DNA from: an uncultured Lachnospiraceae bacterium
GTDB taxonomy: Bacteria; Bacillota; Clostridia; Lachnospirales; Lachnospiraceae
DNA: 64,000 bases
Direction of reading: 5' to 3'
NCBI GenBank assembly: GCA_949948735.1
Contig: CATLGV010000009.1
Span: 61,828-125,827, forward strand
Below the pieces are notes generated by a model that ran no database searches, was not told the origin of the DNA, and was given only the letters and a program-made list of their open reading frames with translations. Made by a program: the position numbers and the translations under genes. How positions within the stretch are numbered: position 1 is the stretch's first letter; each line of letters starts with the position of its first letter. Below are positions 56,017 to 63,994 of the stretch, in pieces.

Positions 56017-57363
56017 ATGTTTGAGAATAAAACGGAAGCGCAGGCAAAGGAAGAAATACTGGAGCTGGTAAAGGGATATTATGAGACCTTTCATAAGAAG
56101 AAGGAATATACGGAGGGGGACCGAATCCCGTATGCGTCAAGGGTATACGACAGCGCGGAAATGTGTAATCTGGTGGACAGCGCGCTGGAATTCTGGCTGA
56201 CGGCGGGAAGATATACCGAAGAGTTCGAAAAGAAATTTGCAAAGTATCTGGGCGTGAAGTTCTGCTCACTGGTCAATTCCGGTTCCTCGGCGAATCTGCT
56301 CGCTTTTATGGCGTTGACATCCCCCCTGCTGGGAGAGCGCAGGATTAAGCGCGGGGATGAGATAATAACAGTGGCGGCGGGTTTTCCGACAACGGTGACG
56401 CCGGCGATTCAGTATGGCGCAGTACCGGTGTTTGTCGATGTGACAATCCCGCAGTACAATATTGACGTGACGAAGCTTGAGGAGGCGGTGTCGGAGAAGA
56501 CGAAGGCGGTGATGATCGCGCATACGCTGGGTAATCCCTTTGATTTGTCGGCGGTAAAGGCGTTTTGTGAAAAGCACGGACTCTGGCTGGTGGAGGACAA
56601 CTGCGACGCGCTGGGATCAACCTATACGATTGACGGAGAAGTGAAGCTCACCGGTACAATCGGCGACATCGGGACGTCGAGCTTTTACCCGCCGCATCAT
56701 ATGACGATGGGCGAGGGCGGCGCGGTCTATACGAGCAATCCCGTTCTGAACAGGGCGATTCGTTCCTTCAGAGACTGGGGGCGGGACTGTGTATGCCCCT
56801 CCGGAAGGGACAATCTCTGCGGGCACCGGTTTGACAGGCAGTACGGAGAGCTGCCGCTGGGGTATGATCACAAGTATGTCTATTCCCATTTCGGATACAA
56901 TCTGAAGGCGACGGACCTGCAGGCGTCGATTGGCTGCGCGCAGCTGGACAAGTTTCCTTCGTTTGTGGAGCGCAGAAGGCACAATTTCGCGCGGCTGCGG
57001 GCAGCGCTTGCGGGGCTGGAGGACAGGCTGATTCTGCCGGAGGCCTGCGCAAATTCCGACCCGAGCTGGTTTGGCTTTATCATTACCTGCAGGGAGGGCG
57101 TAGACCGCGGAAAGGTGGTGCCCTATATTGAGTCGAAGGGGATTCAGACCCGTATGCTGTTTGCGGGAAATCTTGTGAAGCATCCGTGCTTTGATGAGAT
57201 GCGCGCAAGCGGCAGAGGCTTTCGTGTGGTCGGTTCTCTGGAGAATACGGACAGGATTATGCAGGACACCTTCTGGGTCGGCGTATATCCCGGAATGACG
57301 GATGCGATGATAGACTATATGGCAAGGGCAGTGAAAGAAGCGGTTCAATGCTCCGGTGTATAG
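56017..57363 (+). CDS. rfbH: CDP-4-keto-6-deoxyglucose-3-dehydrase (E1)
   Basis: A 448-residue DegT-fold enzyme. SSFYPPHHMTMGEGG has histidine (H227) where aminotransferases carry the PLP lysine; K185 of the enzyme at 23604 aligns here. EDNC, then DCVCPSGRDNLC (C-x-C-x7-C), give the cysteines of the [2Fe-2S] cluster. These two marks define E1, which removes the C3 hydroxyl with PMP and reducing power from E3. No E3 (DdhD-like) gene is visible in the window. GGAGAAGAG precedes ATG 56017. Confidence 0.95.
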   Translation: MFENKTEAQAKEEILELVKGYYETFHKKKEYTEGDRIPYASRVYDSAEMCNLVDSALEFWLTAGRYTEEFEKKFAKYLGVKFCSLVNSGSSANLLAFMALTSPLLGERRIKRGDEIITVAAGFPTTVTPAIQYGAVPVFVDVTIPQYNIDVTKLEEAVSEKTKAVMIAHTLGNPFDLSAVKAFCEKHGLWLVEDNCDALGSTYTIDGEVKLTGTIGDIGTSSFYPPHHMTMGEGGAVYTSNPVLNRAIRSFRDWGRDCVCPSGRDNLCGHRFDRQYGELPLGYDHKYVYSHFGYNLKATDLQASIGCAQLDKFPSFVERRRHNFARLRAALAGLEDRLILPEACANSDPSWFGFIITCREGVDRGKVVPYIESKGIQTRMLFAGNLVKHPCFDEMRASGRGFRVVGSLENTDRIMQDTFWVGVYPGMTDAMIDYMARAVKEAVQCSGV

Positions 57364-57377
57364 ACAAGGGGGATACG

Positions 57378-58669
57378 ATGGATAAGGGTATGAAGAAAGA
57401 GTGCATGAAAATACTGGAAGAGATTTGCGATATACGGGGGGGGGGTATAGTTACGAAAAAGGTTCTGAGGCTGGGCAGACGATAGCGGCAAAGAGAGCAG
57501 AGGCAACAAGGATGCTGGGACAAATGCTGAACTGTCCGTTAGAGAAGCAGCTTGACGCAGAGAATATTTCACATGAGGACTGGGCTGCGGCCGTACCTCA
57601 GATTATGTGGCAGATAGAGGAGCCGTTTGAGCCGCAAAACGCTTTCGACGCAAAATTTTGGGAGCTGATAACGTATATTTGGAATCATTCTGCCCGGGAG
57701 CTCGTAGAAAATATGGTTCAGAACTTATATAAACGAAAAAAGAGCCCGTTTGTTTCTTATATATGCGAATCCCTGCATCAGAAAAGAATACCGTCGGCAG
57801 GGGTGCTGTTTGAAAAGCTTCATCAATATGAACGGCCTTCGTGGCTGGTGCGCTTGAGGCTTGAACAGCTTCTGAAGGCAAGTCCCTTTTGGGGAACGTT
57901 TAGGAGAGGAAAGGATTATAATACCTTTGAGCTGAGGGCGGCGGTTTTAAAACAGCATAGTTATGATTTGCTCTGGCTGTATCGCCGGCTGGAGGACTAT
58001 ATGTCAAGGTATACGCTGTATGCTGTTTTGAAAAACTGGATATTTTTAGATACCGAGTGTTTGAAAGCCGTGAAATCCGTTTTTCCGGATTATTGGGAGC
58101 CGGATATATTTCCGGACAATAAAGGCGATGTGCTTGTAGATTGCGGCGCGTATACAGGCGATTCTGTTGTGCAGTATATACAGATGTACGGGGACGGTTA
58201 TGACAAAATTTATACCTATGAAATTGCCAGGGATAGCTATTCAAAATTATGCTCCAATACGGCTTCGCTGCATGATATTATAAACAGGTATAAGGGAACG
58301 GGAAAAGAACAGGGAAAGATGTTTATAGACAGTCAGGTCAGCTATAGCGGCAATCATTTGTCACAAAACGGGGCTTCGGATCAGGCAATTGAAGTAGTGT
58401 CATTAGATGAAGATATTGACGATATAATCACTTTTTTAAAAATGGACATAGAAGGAGCAGAATACGACTCTTTGCTGGGGTGTAAGAAAACCATTCAAAA
58501 GTATCATCCGAAGCTGGCGATTTGTACTTATCATGGCTATAATGATATTTGGCGCATTCCTCTGCTGATTAACAGTATGAATCCGGATTATCATTTTTAT
58601 ATGCGCTATAATGGTGAAGATTTGTTTCCGACTGAATTTGTGCTCCTGTGCAAGGTGGAGGAGGAATGA
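57378..58669 (+). CDS. FkbM-family methyltransferase, frameshifted at a G10 tract: putative phase-variable gene, off in this sequence
   Basis: AAGGGGGA five bases upstream points to ATG 57378, but that frame stops at 57483-57485 after 35 residues. From the tract of ten G (57436-57445) the rest continues in another frame to 58669, with about 220 helical residues, then GDVLVDCGAYTGDSVVQYI (SAM motif) and ITFLKMDIEGAEYDSLLG (FkbM signature). One extra G, or loss of two, joins them into about 430 residues. A GTG at 57401 could start the long frame directly, but its ribosome site is poor. In the joined frame the stop overlaps the rfbG start region. A sequencing error is the alternative. Confidence 0.8.
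57436..57445 (+). repeat. G10 homopolymer tract in the FkbM gene
   Basis: Ten consecutive G, preceded by TATAC as in the MBOAT tract, lie where the frame from the best start codon and the methyltransferase frame diverge. Eleven or eight G would join them. Confidence 0.9.
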
Positions 58670-58671
58670 GC

Positions 58672-59769
58672 ATGCTCAAATTTGAGCCAGAGTTTTATAA
58701 GGGTAAGCGGGTACTTATTACCGGTCATACGGGATTTAAAGGGGCCTGGATGTGCGAGGCGCTGTTCATGGCGGGGGCGGAGGTTACCGGCTACGCGCTG
58801 GAGCCGCCCACGCAGCCCAGCCTGTTTGCGCTGTGCAATACGGCGGACAGGATTCGATCCATAAACGGTGACGTCCGGGATTTGGCGCACCTGAAGGCGG
58901 TGTTTGACGAGGTGCGTCCGGAGCTTGTGATTCATATGGCGGCCCAGCCGATTGTGCGGGAGTCCTACAAAAATCCGGTCTATACCTATGAGACAAATGT
59001 CATGGGTACGGTGAACGTACTGGAGTGTATTCGTCTGACGGATTCTGTCAGGTCGTTTGTGAATGTCACGACGGATAAGGTGTATAAGAACCGTGAATGG
59101 GCATGGGGGTATCGTGAGAATGAGGAGCTGAACGGGTATGATCCGTACTCCAACAGCAAATCCTGCTCCGAGCTGGTGACGGACAGCTACAAAAACGCGT
59201 TTTTTGCGGACAGGGCCATTGCGGTTTCGACCTGCAGGGCGGGGAATGTAATCGGCGGCGGAGATTTTGCGGTTGACAGAATCATACCGGACTGTATCCG
59301 CGCCGCGCAGCGGGGGAAGGATATTATTGTGCGGAACCCTTATTCGACGAGGCCTTATCAGCATGTGCTGGAGCCGGTGATGGCGTATTTGCTGCTGGCG
59401 GCGCGGCAGTATGAGGATCGCGCGCTTGCGGGCAGCTATAATATCGGACCGGATGAATGCGACTGCGTAACAACCGGGGAGATTGCGACACTGTTCTGCC
59501 GGAAGTGGGAGCAGCTTACGCATCAGGAGGTGAAATGGGTAAACTGCCATGACGGCGGGCCGCATGAGGCGAATTTCCTCAAGCTGGACTGCTCTAAGAT
59601 AAAGTCGGCGTTGCACTGGCGGCCGGTCTGGCATATTGACACGGCGGTTGAGAGGATTATAGAGTGGACGCAGGCTTATTCTGAGGAACAGGACGTCAGA
59701 GTGGTGATGCAGCGTCAGATTGAAGCGTACGAAATGCAGGCGAAGGGAGAGCGGGATGAGCGGATTTAA
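58672..59769 (+). CDS. rfbG: CDP-glucose 4,6-dehydratase
   Basis: A 365-residue extended SDR. A perfect AGGAGG (58659-58664) is seven bases before ATG 58672; ATG 58666, which overlaps the FkbM stop, is only one base from it. LITGHTGFKGAWM is the NAD motif, IHMAAQPIVRESY the active-site strand, NVTTDKVYKNREW follows, and YDPYSNSK holds the Y-x-x-x-K pair. It turns CDP-glucose into CDP-4-keto-6-deoxyglucose, the substrate of RfbH. The gene order rfbF-rfbH-(FkbM)-rfbG is not the usual F-G-H. Confidence 0.94.
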   Translation: MLKFEPEFYKGKRVLITGHTGFKGAWMCEALFMAGAEVTGYALEPPTQPSLFALCNTADRIRSINGDVRDLAHLKAVFDEVRPELVIHMAAQPIVRESYKNPVYTYETNVMGTVNVLECIRLTDSVRSFVNVTTDKVYKNREWAWGYRENEELNGYDPYSNSKSCSELVTDSYKNAFFADRAIAVSTCRAGNVIGGGDFAVDRIIPDCIRAAQRGKDIIVRNPYSTRPYQHVLEPVMAYLLLAARQYEDRALAGSYNIGPDECDCVTTGEIATLFCRKWEQLTHQEVKWVNCHDGGPHEANFLKLDCSKIKSALHWRPVWHIDTAVERIIEWTQAYSEEQDVRVVMQRQIEAYEMQAKGERDERI

Positions 59770-61201
59770 ACGGATAAACATAAAAGAAGCGCTGCAAAAA
59801 GGCCGGCGGGCAGTAAGGACGTGTGGTAATCCGGTTGAATGGGGCGTAGTGCTTGTCATTACCTTTTTTGCCGCGTTTACGATGTTTTATTCCGATTTTC
59901 AGGGGACCATGGACTTTGCATATCAGGTGACAAGGCAGATCTTTCACGGGGATTTTAGCGGAATCGGATATATAGCGTCGCACCCGTATGGAATGACAAT
60001 GGCGGCGCTTTTGATTGCATGGATGATTCCGTTTTATCTGATGACTGCGATTGGCGGGGATGCGTTCTGGTACTTTGGCAGTCTTGCAGGCGCTGTGTGG
60101 AGTAAGCTGTTTTTGCTGGTGATGACGGCATTTCTCATAAAGGCGGTATATCGCATTGCGGCTTATTTGGAGGTGCGGCGGGAAAACAGGAAGTGGATTG
60201 CGCTGTTTATGCTGACGTCGGCATTTTATTTTTTCCCGGCAGTGGAGATTGGACAGTGTGATATTGTTGGTCTGACGTTTATGCTGTGGGGCATATATTA
60301 TTATCTGAAGGAGGACACCAAAAGGTTTCTCCTGTTTTTTGCGGTTGCAATTCCCATGAAGTATCTTGCGCTGTTCATATTTGTTCCGCTTGTTTTGCTG
60401 CATCAGAAGAATCCGGCTAAGATTATTGCGGAGGGGGCTCTGGGGAGCAGTCTTTTCGGCGTTAATATCATTATACGGAAGTCGGTATTTGGAACCTTTC
60501 TGGGAGAGTTTACATCCGGCGCGATATCGGATATGGCGTCCACCGCGGCCGGCAGCAGTACAGCTGCAGAGGGCACCGTCGGACAGCTTGTGGTGGAGAC
60601 AAATACCATAGAGAATTTCTTCGGGCCGTTTGTGGCAAACAGCTCGGTTTTCGTTACGGCATTTTTACTGATTTGTATCCTGGCGTATGCCGTGAAAAAG
60701 GACTGGAAGGCCTGGGCGGCTTATATCCCGGCGCTCGTATATGCCTGCTTTCTGGTCTTAACGCCCACAAACATTTATTGGACGATTTTGCTGCTTCCGT
60801 TTATGACCATAATGACGTTTCACAATGAATATCAGCTTCGGCTGTCTATGCTTTTGGAGACAATCGCGGGATGGGCAGTGGTCTTTGTCTCGATTTTCAG
60901 GACCTCCTGGGTGGTCGGGGGAGAAAAGACCTTTGAGTATCTTTTCCTGAGAGGGATAGCAGGGGGCGCGGACGTCAGGACGTTTCTGGGGAGCGAGCAT
61001 GAGTTCACGGGACTGCTGCCCTATGCCAATTCCGCGTATATTGCGTGTGTGATCGGCCTGCTGCTGATAAATCTGCCGTGCTTTGTCAAAAAGCCGGCAG
61101 GAGAGGCGGGGGCTGCGTTTGACCGGTGGGTGATTTGGCTTCGAACCGGCCTGCTGTTTGTGTGGGTAATATTTTTGGTGTGGCTGTTCCTGATACGGTA
61201 G
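59756..61201 (+). CDS. Polytopic membrane glycosyltransferase (GT-C, GT87-like)
   Basis: A 481-residue protein with about twelve helices; its start (ATG 59756, after AAGGGAGA) lies inside the end of rfbG. MFYSDFQGTMDFAYQVTRQ has the first-loop aspartates, VEIGQCDIVGLTFMLWGI is the G-Q-x-D-helix typical of polyprenyl-phosphate mannosyltransferase relatives, and FAVAIPMKYLALFIFVP follows. It may add a branch residue outside the membrane. No GtrB-like gene lies in this operon, so its donor would come from one of the three encoded upstream. Confidence 0.72.
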   Translation: MSGFKRINIKEALQKGRRAVRTCGNPVEWGVVLVITFFAAFTMFYSDFQGTMDFAYQVTRQIFHGDFSGIGYIASHPYGMTMAALLIAWMIPFYLMTAIGGDAFWYFGSLAGAVWSKLFLLVMTAFLIKAVYRIAAYLEVRRENRKWIALFMLTSAFYFFPAVEIGQCDIVGLTFMLWGIYYYLKEDTKRFLLFFAVAIPMKYLALFIFVPLVLLHQKNPAKIIAEGALGSSLFGVNIIIRKSVFGTFLGEFTSGAISDMASTAAGSSTAAEGTVGQLVVETNTIENFFGPFVANSSVFVTAFLLICILAYAVKKDWKAWAAYIPALVYACFLVLTPTNIYWTILLLPFMTIMTFHNEYQLRLSMLLETIAGWAVVFVSIFRTSWVVGGEKTFEYLFLRGIAGGADVRTFLGSEHEFTGLLPYANSAYIACVIGLLLINLPCFVKKPAGEAGAAFDRWVIWLRTGLLFVWVIFLVWLFLIR

Positions 61202-61232
61202 AAAACATAGATGTTGGATGAGGAGAAAATCG

Positions 61233-63374
61233 ATGAAAGTGTGTATTGGCGTTTTGATTTTGATTTTGGCCCTGGCTGCTGTTGCGGCGGTGATATACAG
61301 ATTTTGTGGAAAAAGAGAAAAGCAGAGACTACAGGATTTATATATATTTATTTTTTATGCCGTCATTTTATATGGCGTTATGTCATTTACGAAAATGGCG
61401 TTAGGAGAAGCAAAAAAGAATCTTTTTAACAGCTTTTATGATATGGAGGTGGCTACATGCATTCATTATGGCGGGCCTATGCTGGCAATGACAGCCGTTA
61501 TGGCGTTCCTGCATGGCAGACTTTTGAAAAACGAATTTGTGGATCGTTTCGTGATGTTGTTTAATTCAATGTTTTGGTTTGCTGCTATGGCAGTGTTTTC
61601 GGTCTTGGGAGAAGTAAGCAACAGGTGTATTGTCATCAGTATGACAGCAGCAGCGCTTATCAGCCTGCTTGTCAATATATTTTATAAGGGGAAGATTGAA
61701 TACTGTTGCAGGCAGAAGGTAAAAGAAAGACTACTTTACATTCTGCCTGTAGTTATGTTGTGGGTGGTGACCGTTTTTATATTTGAACCTAATCAGCTGC
61801 TTTTGAATAATTTGGGAGAATTTGAATTATTGCCATATACAGTTTTTTTTGTAATTACGGTTTCGGCAGCCCTGTTGATTACTTGTATATATACGCTTGT
61901 CAGCTTATATGTGCTGTCGGACAGGCAGTTAAAGCTGTTTGGCGCGCTTTTATTTGGCGGTGTATTTGCAGGATATATACAGGCTAATTTTATGAACGGT
62001 GAAATGAAAAACATGGATGGAACAGCTCAGGACTGGGACTTAGGCGTCAAGATGATAAATGGTGTAGTCTGGTGCATTATTATGCTGGTTTCTGTATTTA
62101 TAAATTTGTTGAGTAATAATAAAAAGATTAAAAAGGTATGTCCCCTTATATGCATATATTTATGCCTGACGCAGGCTGTATCCCTGACCTATATGATAGT
62201 TTCTTTTGACTTTCCGGACAGGGAAAAGGAGGTTTTGATTACAAAGGACCATGCGCTTGAACTGAACAGCAGGAATAATGTAATTGTGTTTGTGCTTGAT
62301 TGGTTTGATCAGCAGATTATGGACGAACTACGAAGTGAGGATTCTGAGATTGACACAAATCTAGCTGATTTTAGCTGTTATCACAATACATCCAGCTGCT
62401 ATGCTTTCACAGGACAGTCGGTTCCATATATGCTTACGCATATTGAATGGGAGAACGGGATGAGCGACGAGGAGTATGCTGAATATGCATATCAAAATGG
62501 CACGTTATTGCAGGATATAAAAGCGCAGGGATACAGTATAGGTGTATATACAGAGAACTATTTGGTCACAAAGCCAGCCAAAGAGCTGTTGATTAATTAT
62601 TCGGAGAGAGTCGATATAAAGCTTAAATATGTAAAAACGATAGCCACGATGTCCAGAACATCAAAATATAAAATGGCTCCGTTTATAGTCAAGGAAAAGT
62701 TTAATTATACGACATCAGACATATGGCAGATTGCAATTATTAACAACAATGTGTGGCCGCAGAACGATGACATTGCATTCTATGAGATGCTGGGGAATGG
62801 GTTGTCTGTCGCTAAAGAGGATACCTATAGTGGGGCGTTCAGATTTTACCATTTAAAGGGGGCGCATCCGCCTTTTGATATGGATGACGCGTTTAACCGA
62901 GTGACGGACGATATTTGGAAGGTACACGATGGGAACCAGCTTTCCCAATCAAGAGGAGTTTTGAAAATTGTGTTCGAGTATATTCAAAATATGAAGAATC
63001 TTGGCATATATGAGGACGCTACAATTATCATAACGGCGGATCACGGGCAGAATTTACATATAGGTGAAAAGAGTGATAACCCGGAAGAGTTTGATTTAAC
63101 TTCCAGCCCGATATTGTATGTAAAGCTTCCAAATGAGCATAATGATCAGGTGAGGTATTCGAATGCGCCAGTGTCGCACACGGAGTTTGCGGCGTCGGTG
63201 ATTAGCGTCATGGGTGGTAATGTGAGCCTGTACGGAAGAACGTTTGCCCAGATACCGGAAGACGAGAGCAGGGAACGAGGATTTGTGTTTGCTGATGGTA
63301 CTGGAAAAATAATAGCAAAATATCGCATATCAGGGGATGTAAATGATATATCCTCATGGCACAAGGAAGAATGA
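61233..63374 (+). CDS. Membrane-anchored sulfatase/LTA-synthase-superfamily transferase (second copy)
   Basis: A 713-residue protein; AGGAGA seven bases before ATG 61233 rules out the longer frame from 61218. About nine helices fill residues 1-345. D356 in VFVLDWFDQQ, T393 and S396 in FTGQSVPYMLT, and D603-H604 in IITADHGQN match the protein at 11227 residue for residue at the active site, but the rest is diverged. It probably transfers a phosphate-linked group to an exported polymer, as LTA-synthase and phosphoethanolamine transferase relatives do. It ends the operon, 12 bases before a strong terminator. Confidence 0.8.
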   Translation: MKVCIGVLILILALAAVAAVIYRFCGKREKQRLQDLYIFIFYAVILYGVMSFTKMALGEAKKNLFNSFYDMEVATCIHYGGPMLAMTAVMAFLHGRLLKNEFVDRFVMLFNSMFWFAAMAVFSVLGEVSNRCIVISMTAAALISLLVNIFYKGKIEYCCRQKVKERLLYILPVVMLWVVTVFIFEPNQLLLNNLGEFELLPYTVFFVITVSAALLITCIYTLVSLYVLSDRQLKLFGALLFGGVFAGYIQANFMNGEMKNMDGTAQDWDLGVKMINGVVWCIIMLVSVFINLLSNNKKIKKVCPLICIYLCLTQAVSLTYMIVSFDFPDREKEVLITKDHALELNSRNNVIVFVLDWFDQQIMDELRSEDSEIDTNLADFSCYHNTSSCYAFTGQSVPYMLTHIEWENGMSDEEYAEYAYQNGTLLQDIKAQGYSIGVYTENYLVTKPAKELLINYSERVDIKLKYVKTIATMSRTSKYKMAPFIVKEKFNYTTSDIWQIAIINNNVWPQNDDIAFYEMLGNGLSVAKEDTYSGAFRFYHLKGAHPPFDMDDAFNRVTDDIWKVHDGNQLSQSRGVLKIVFEYIQNMKNLGIYEDATIIITADHGQNLHIGEKSDNPEEFDLTSSPILYVKLPNEHNDQVRYSNAPVSHTEFAASVISVMGGNVSLYGRTFAQIPEDESRERGFVFADGTGKIIAKYRISGDVNDISSWHKEE

Positions 63375-63386
63375 TATATGCAGGAT

Positions 63387-63414
63387 ACAGCACCGCTTCT
63401 CAGCGGTGCTGTTT
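63387..63414 (+). terminator. Rho-independent terminator of the rfb operon
   Basis: ACAGCACCGCT (63387-63397) and AGCGGTGCTGT (63402-63412) form a perfect 11-bp stem over a TCTC loop, followed by TTAAT. The T-run is short but the stem is strong. It marks the 3' end of the polysaccharide locus. Confidence 0.8.
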
Positions 63415-63456
63415 AATGTGCGGTGCGGTTTTACCTAAATAAAGCAACATTGCTCC

Positions 63457-63485
63457 TTGTGGTACATTTATGTTTGTGGTATAAT
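63457..63485 (+). promoter_or_regulatory. Extended -10 promoter of the small gene
   Basis: TTGTGG (63457-63462), a 17-base spacer and a perfect TATAAT (63480-63485) with TGG before it as an extended -10. It is about 115 bases before the start at 63602, and its -10 box overlaps the first palindrome of the pair described next. Confidence 0.6.
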
Positions 63486-63500
63486 GTTACCAGACATTAT
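63481..63500 (+). promoter_or_regulatory. Palindromic putative operator 1
   Basis: ATAATGTTACCAGACATTAT: 7-bp arms ATAATGT/ACATTAT around a six-base centre. It overlaps the -10 box, so a protein bound here would block RNA polymerase. A near-copy follows 61 bases downstream. Confidence 0.5.
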
Positions 63501-63541
63501 ATTTGCCCGAACAGGCATGAAATTGACGTGATTGCGGCAAC

Positions 63542-63561
63542 ATAATATTTCCAGATATTAT
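63542..63561 (+). promoter_or_regulatory. Palindromic putative operator 2
   Basis: ATAATATTTCCAGATATTAT: 7-bp arms ATAATAT/ATATTAT around TTCCAG. It shares 17 of 20 positions with operator 1, including the central CCAGA, and lies in the leader before the ribosome site. Confidence 0.5.
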
Positions 63562-63601
63562 CAAGGCGTTCGGTTCAGGCGCGGAACAGGAGTACGGCAG
63601 G

Positions 63602-63949
63602 ATGGAGACAAAAGATATGGCGAACGGTATGACAGCGATTACGCGACGGATGCTTATACAGGCAGCCTCCGGACAGATGACTGTCGATGAGGCCGTTGCG
63701 TTTCTGGAAAAGGAAGCAAGGCCGCGTACATTGCGGGAGAAGCTTGAGCTGTATGCCCGCGGATGTGATTTAAAGGCGGCTTTGGTGAGCGGGCTGGCAG
63801 GGAATCATCCGGATATGAGCAGGGACTTTTTTGAGAAAAGAGTAGACGGCTGGCTGAATAATCCCGCGCATCAGATGTTGGATAGTGCGGAGGGGCGACA
63901 AACAAATACAAATAAAAAAGGGACTTCCTCAATCCTTAAAAGGCTATGA
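63602..63949 (+). CDS. Small hypothetical protein (115 residues)
   Basis: AGGAG (63588-63592) nine bases upstream supports ATG 63602. The protein is helical and charged: TRRMLIQAASGQMTVDEAV, then REKLELYARGCDLKAALVSG, then HPDMSRDFFEKRVDGWLNN, and a polar tail. No family was recognised. It has no membrane segment. Its own promoter with two palindromes, and a terminator at the stop codon, make it a separate monocistronic unit and the first gene after the glycan locus. A regulator is possible but there is no direct sign of a DNA-binding motif. Confidence 0.7.
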   Translation: METKDMANGMTAITRRMLIQAASGQMTVDEAVAFLEKEARPRTLREKLELYARGCDLKAALVSGLAGNHPDMSRDFFEKRVDGWLNNPAHQMLDSAEGRQTNTNKKGTSSILKRL

Positions 63950-63972
63950 CAGTATCGGTTATAGTCTTTTTT
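63942..63972 (+). terminator. Rho-independent terminator
   Basis: GGCTATGAC (63942-63950) pairs with GTTATAGTC (63958-63966), two G-U pairs included, and is followed by six T. The stop codon of the small gene lies in the left arm. Confidence 0.7.
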
Positions 63973-63994
63973 CATGCGGTAATTACCGTATGAA
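63971..63994. repeat. Near-perfect 24-base palindrome
   Basis: TTCATGCGGTAA and TTACCGTATGAA are reverse complements save for one base. It begins in the T-run of the preceding terminator and may be an operator of a gene beyond the window edge, or part of a second terminator structure. Confidence 0.55.
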
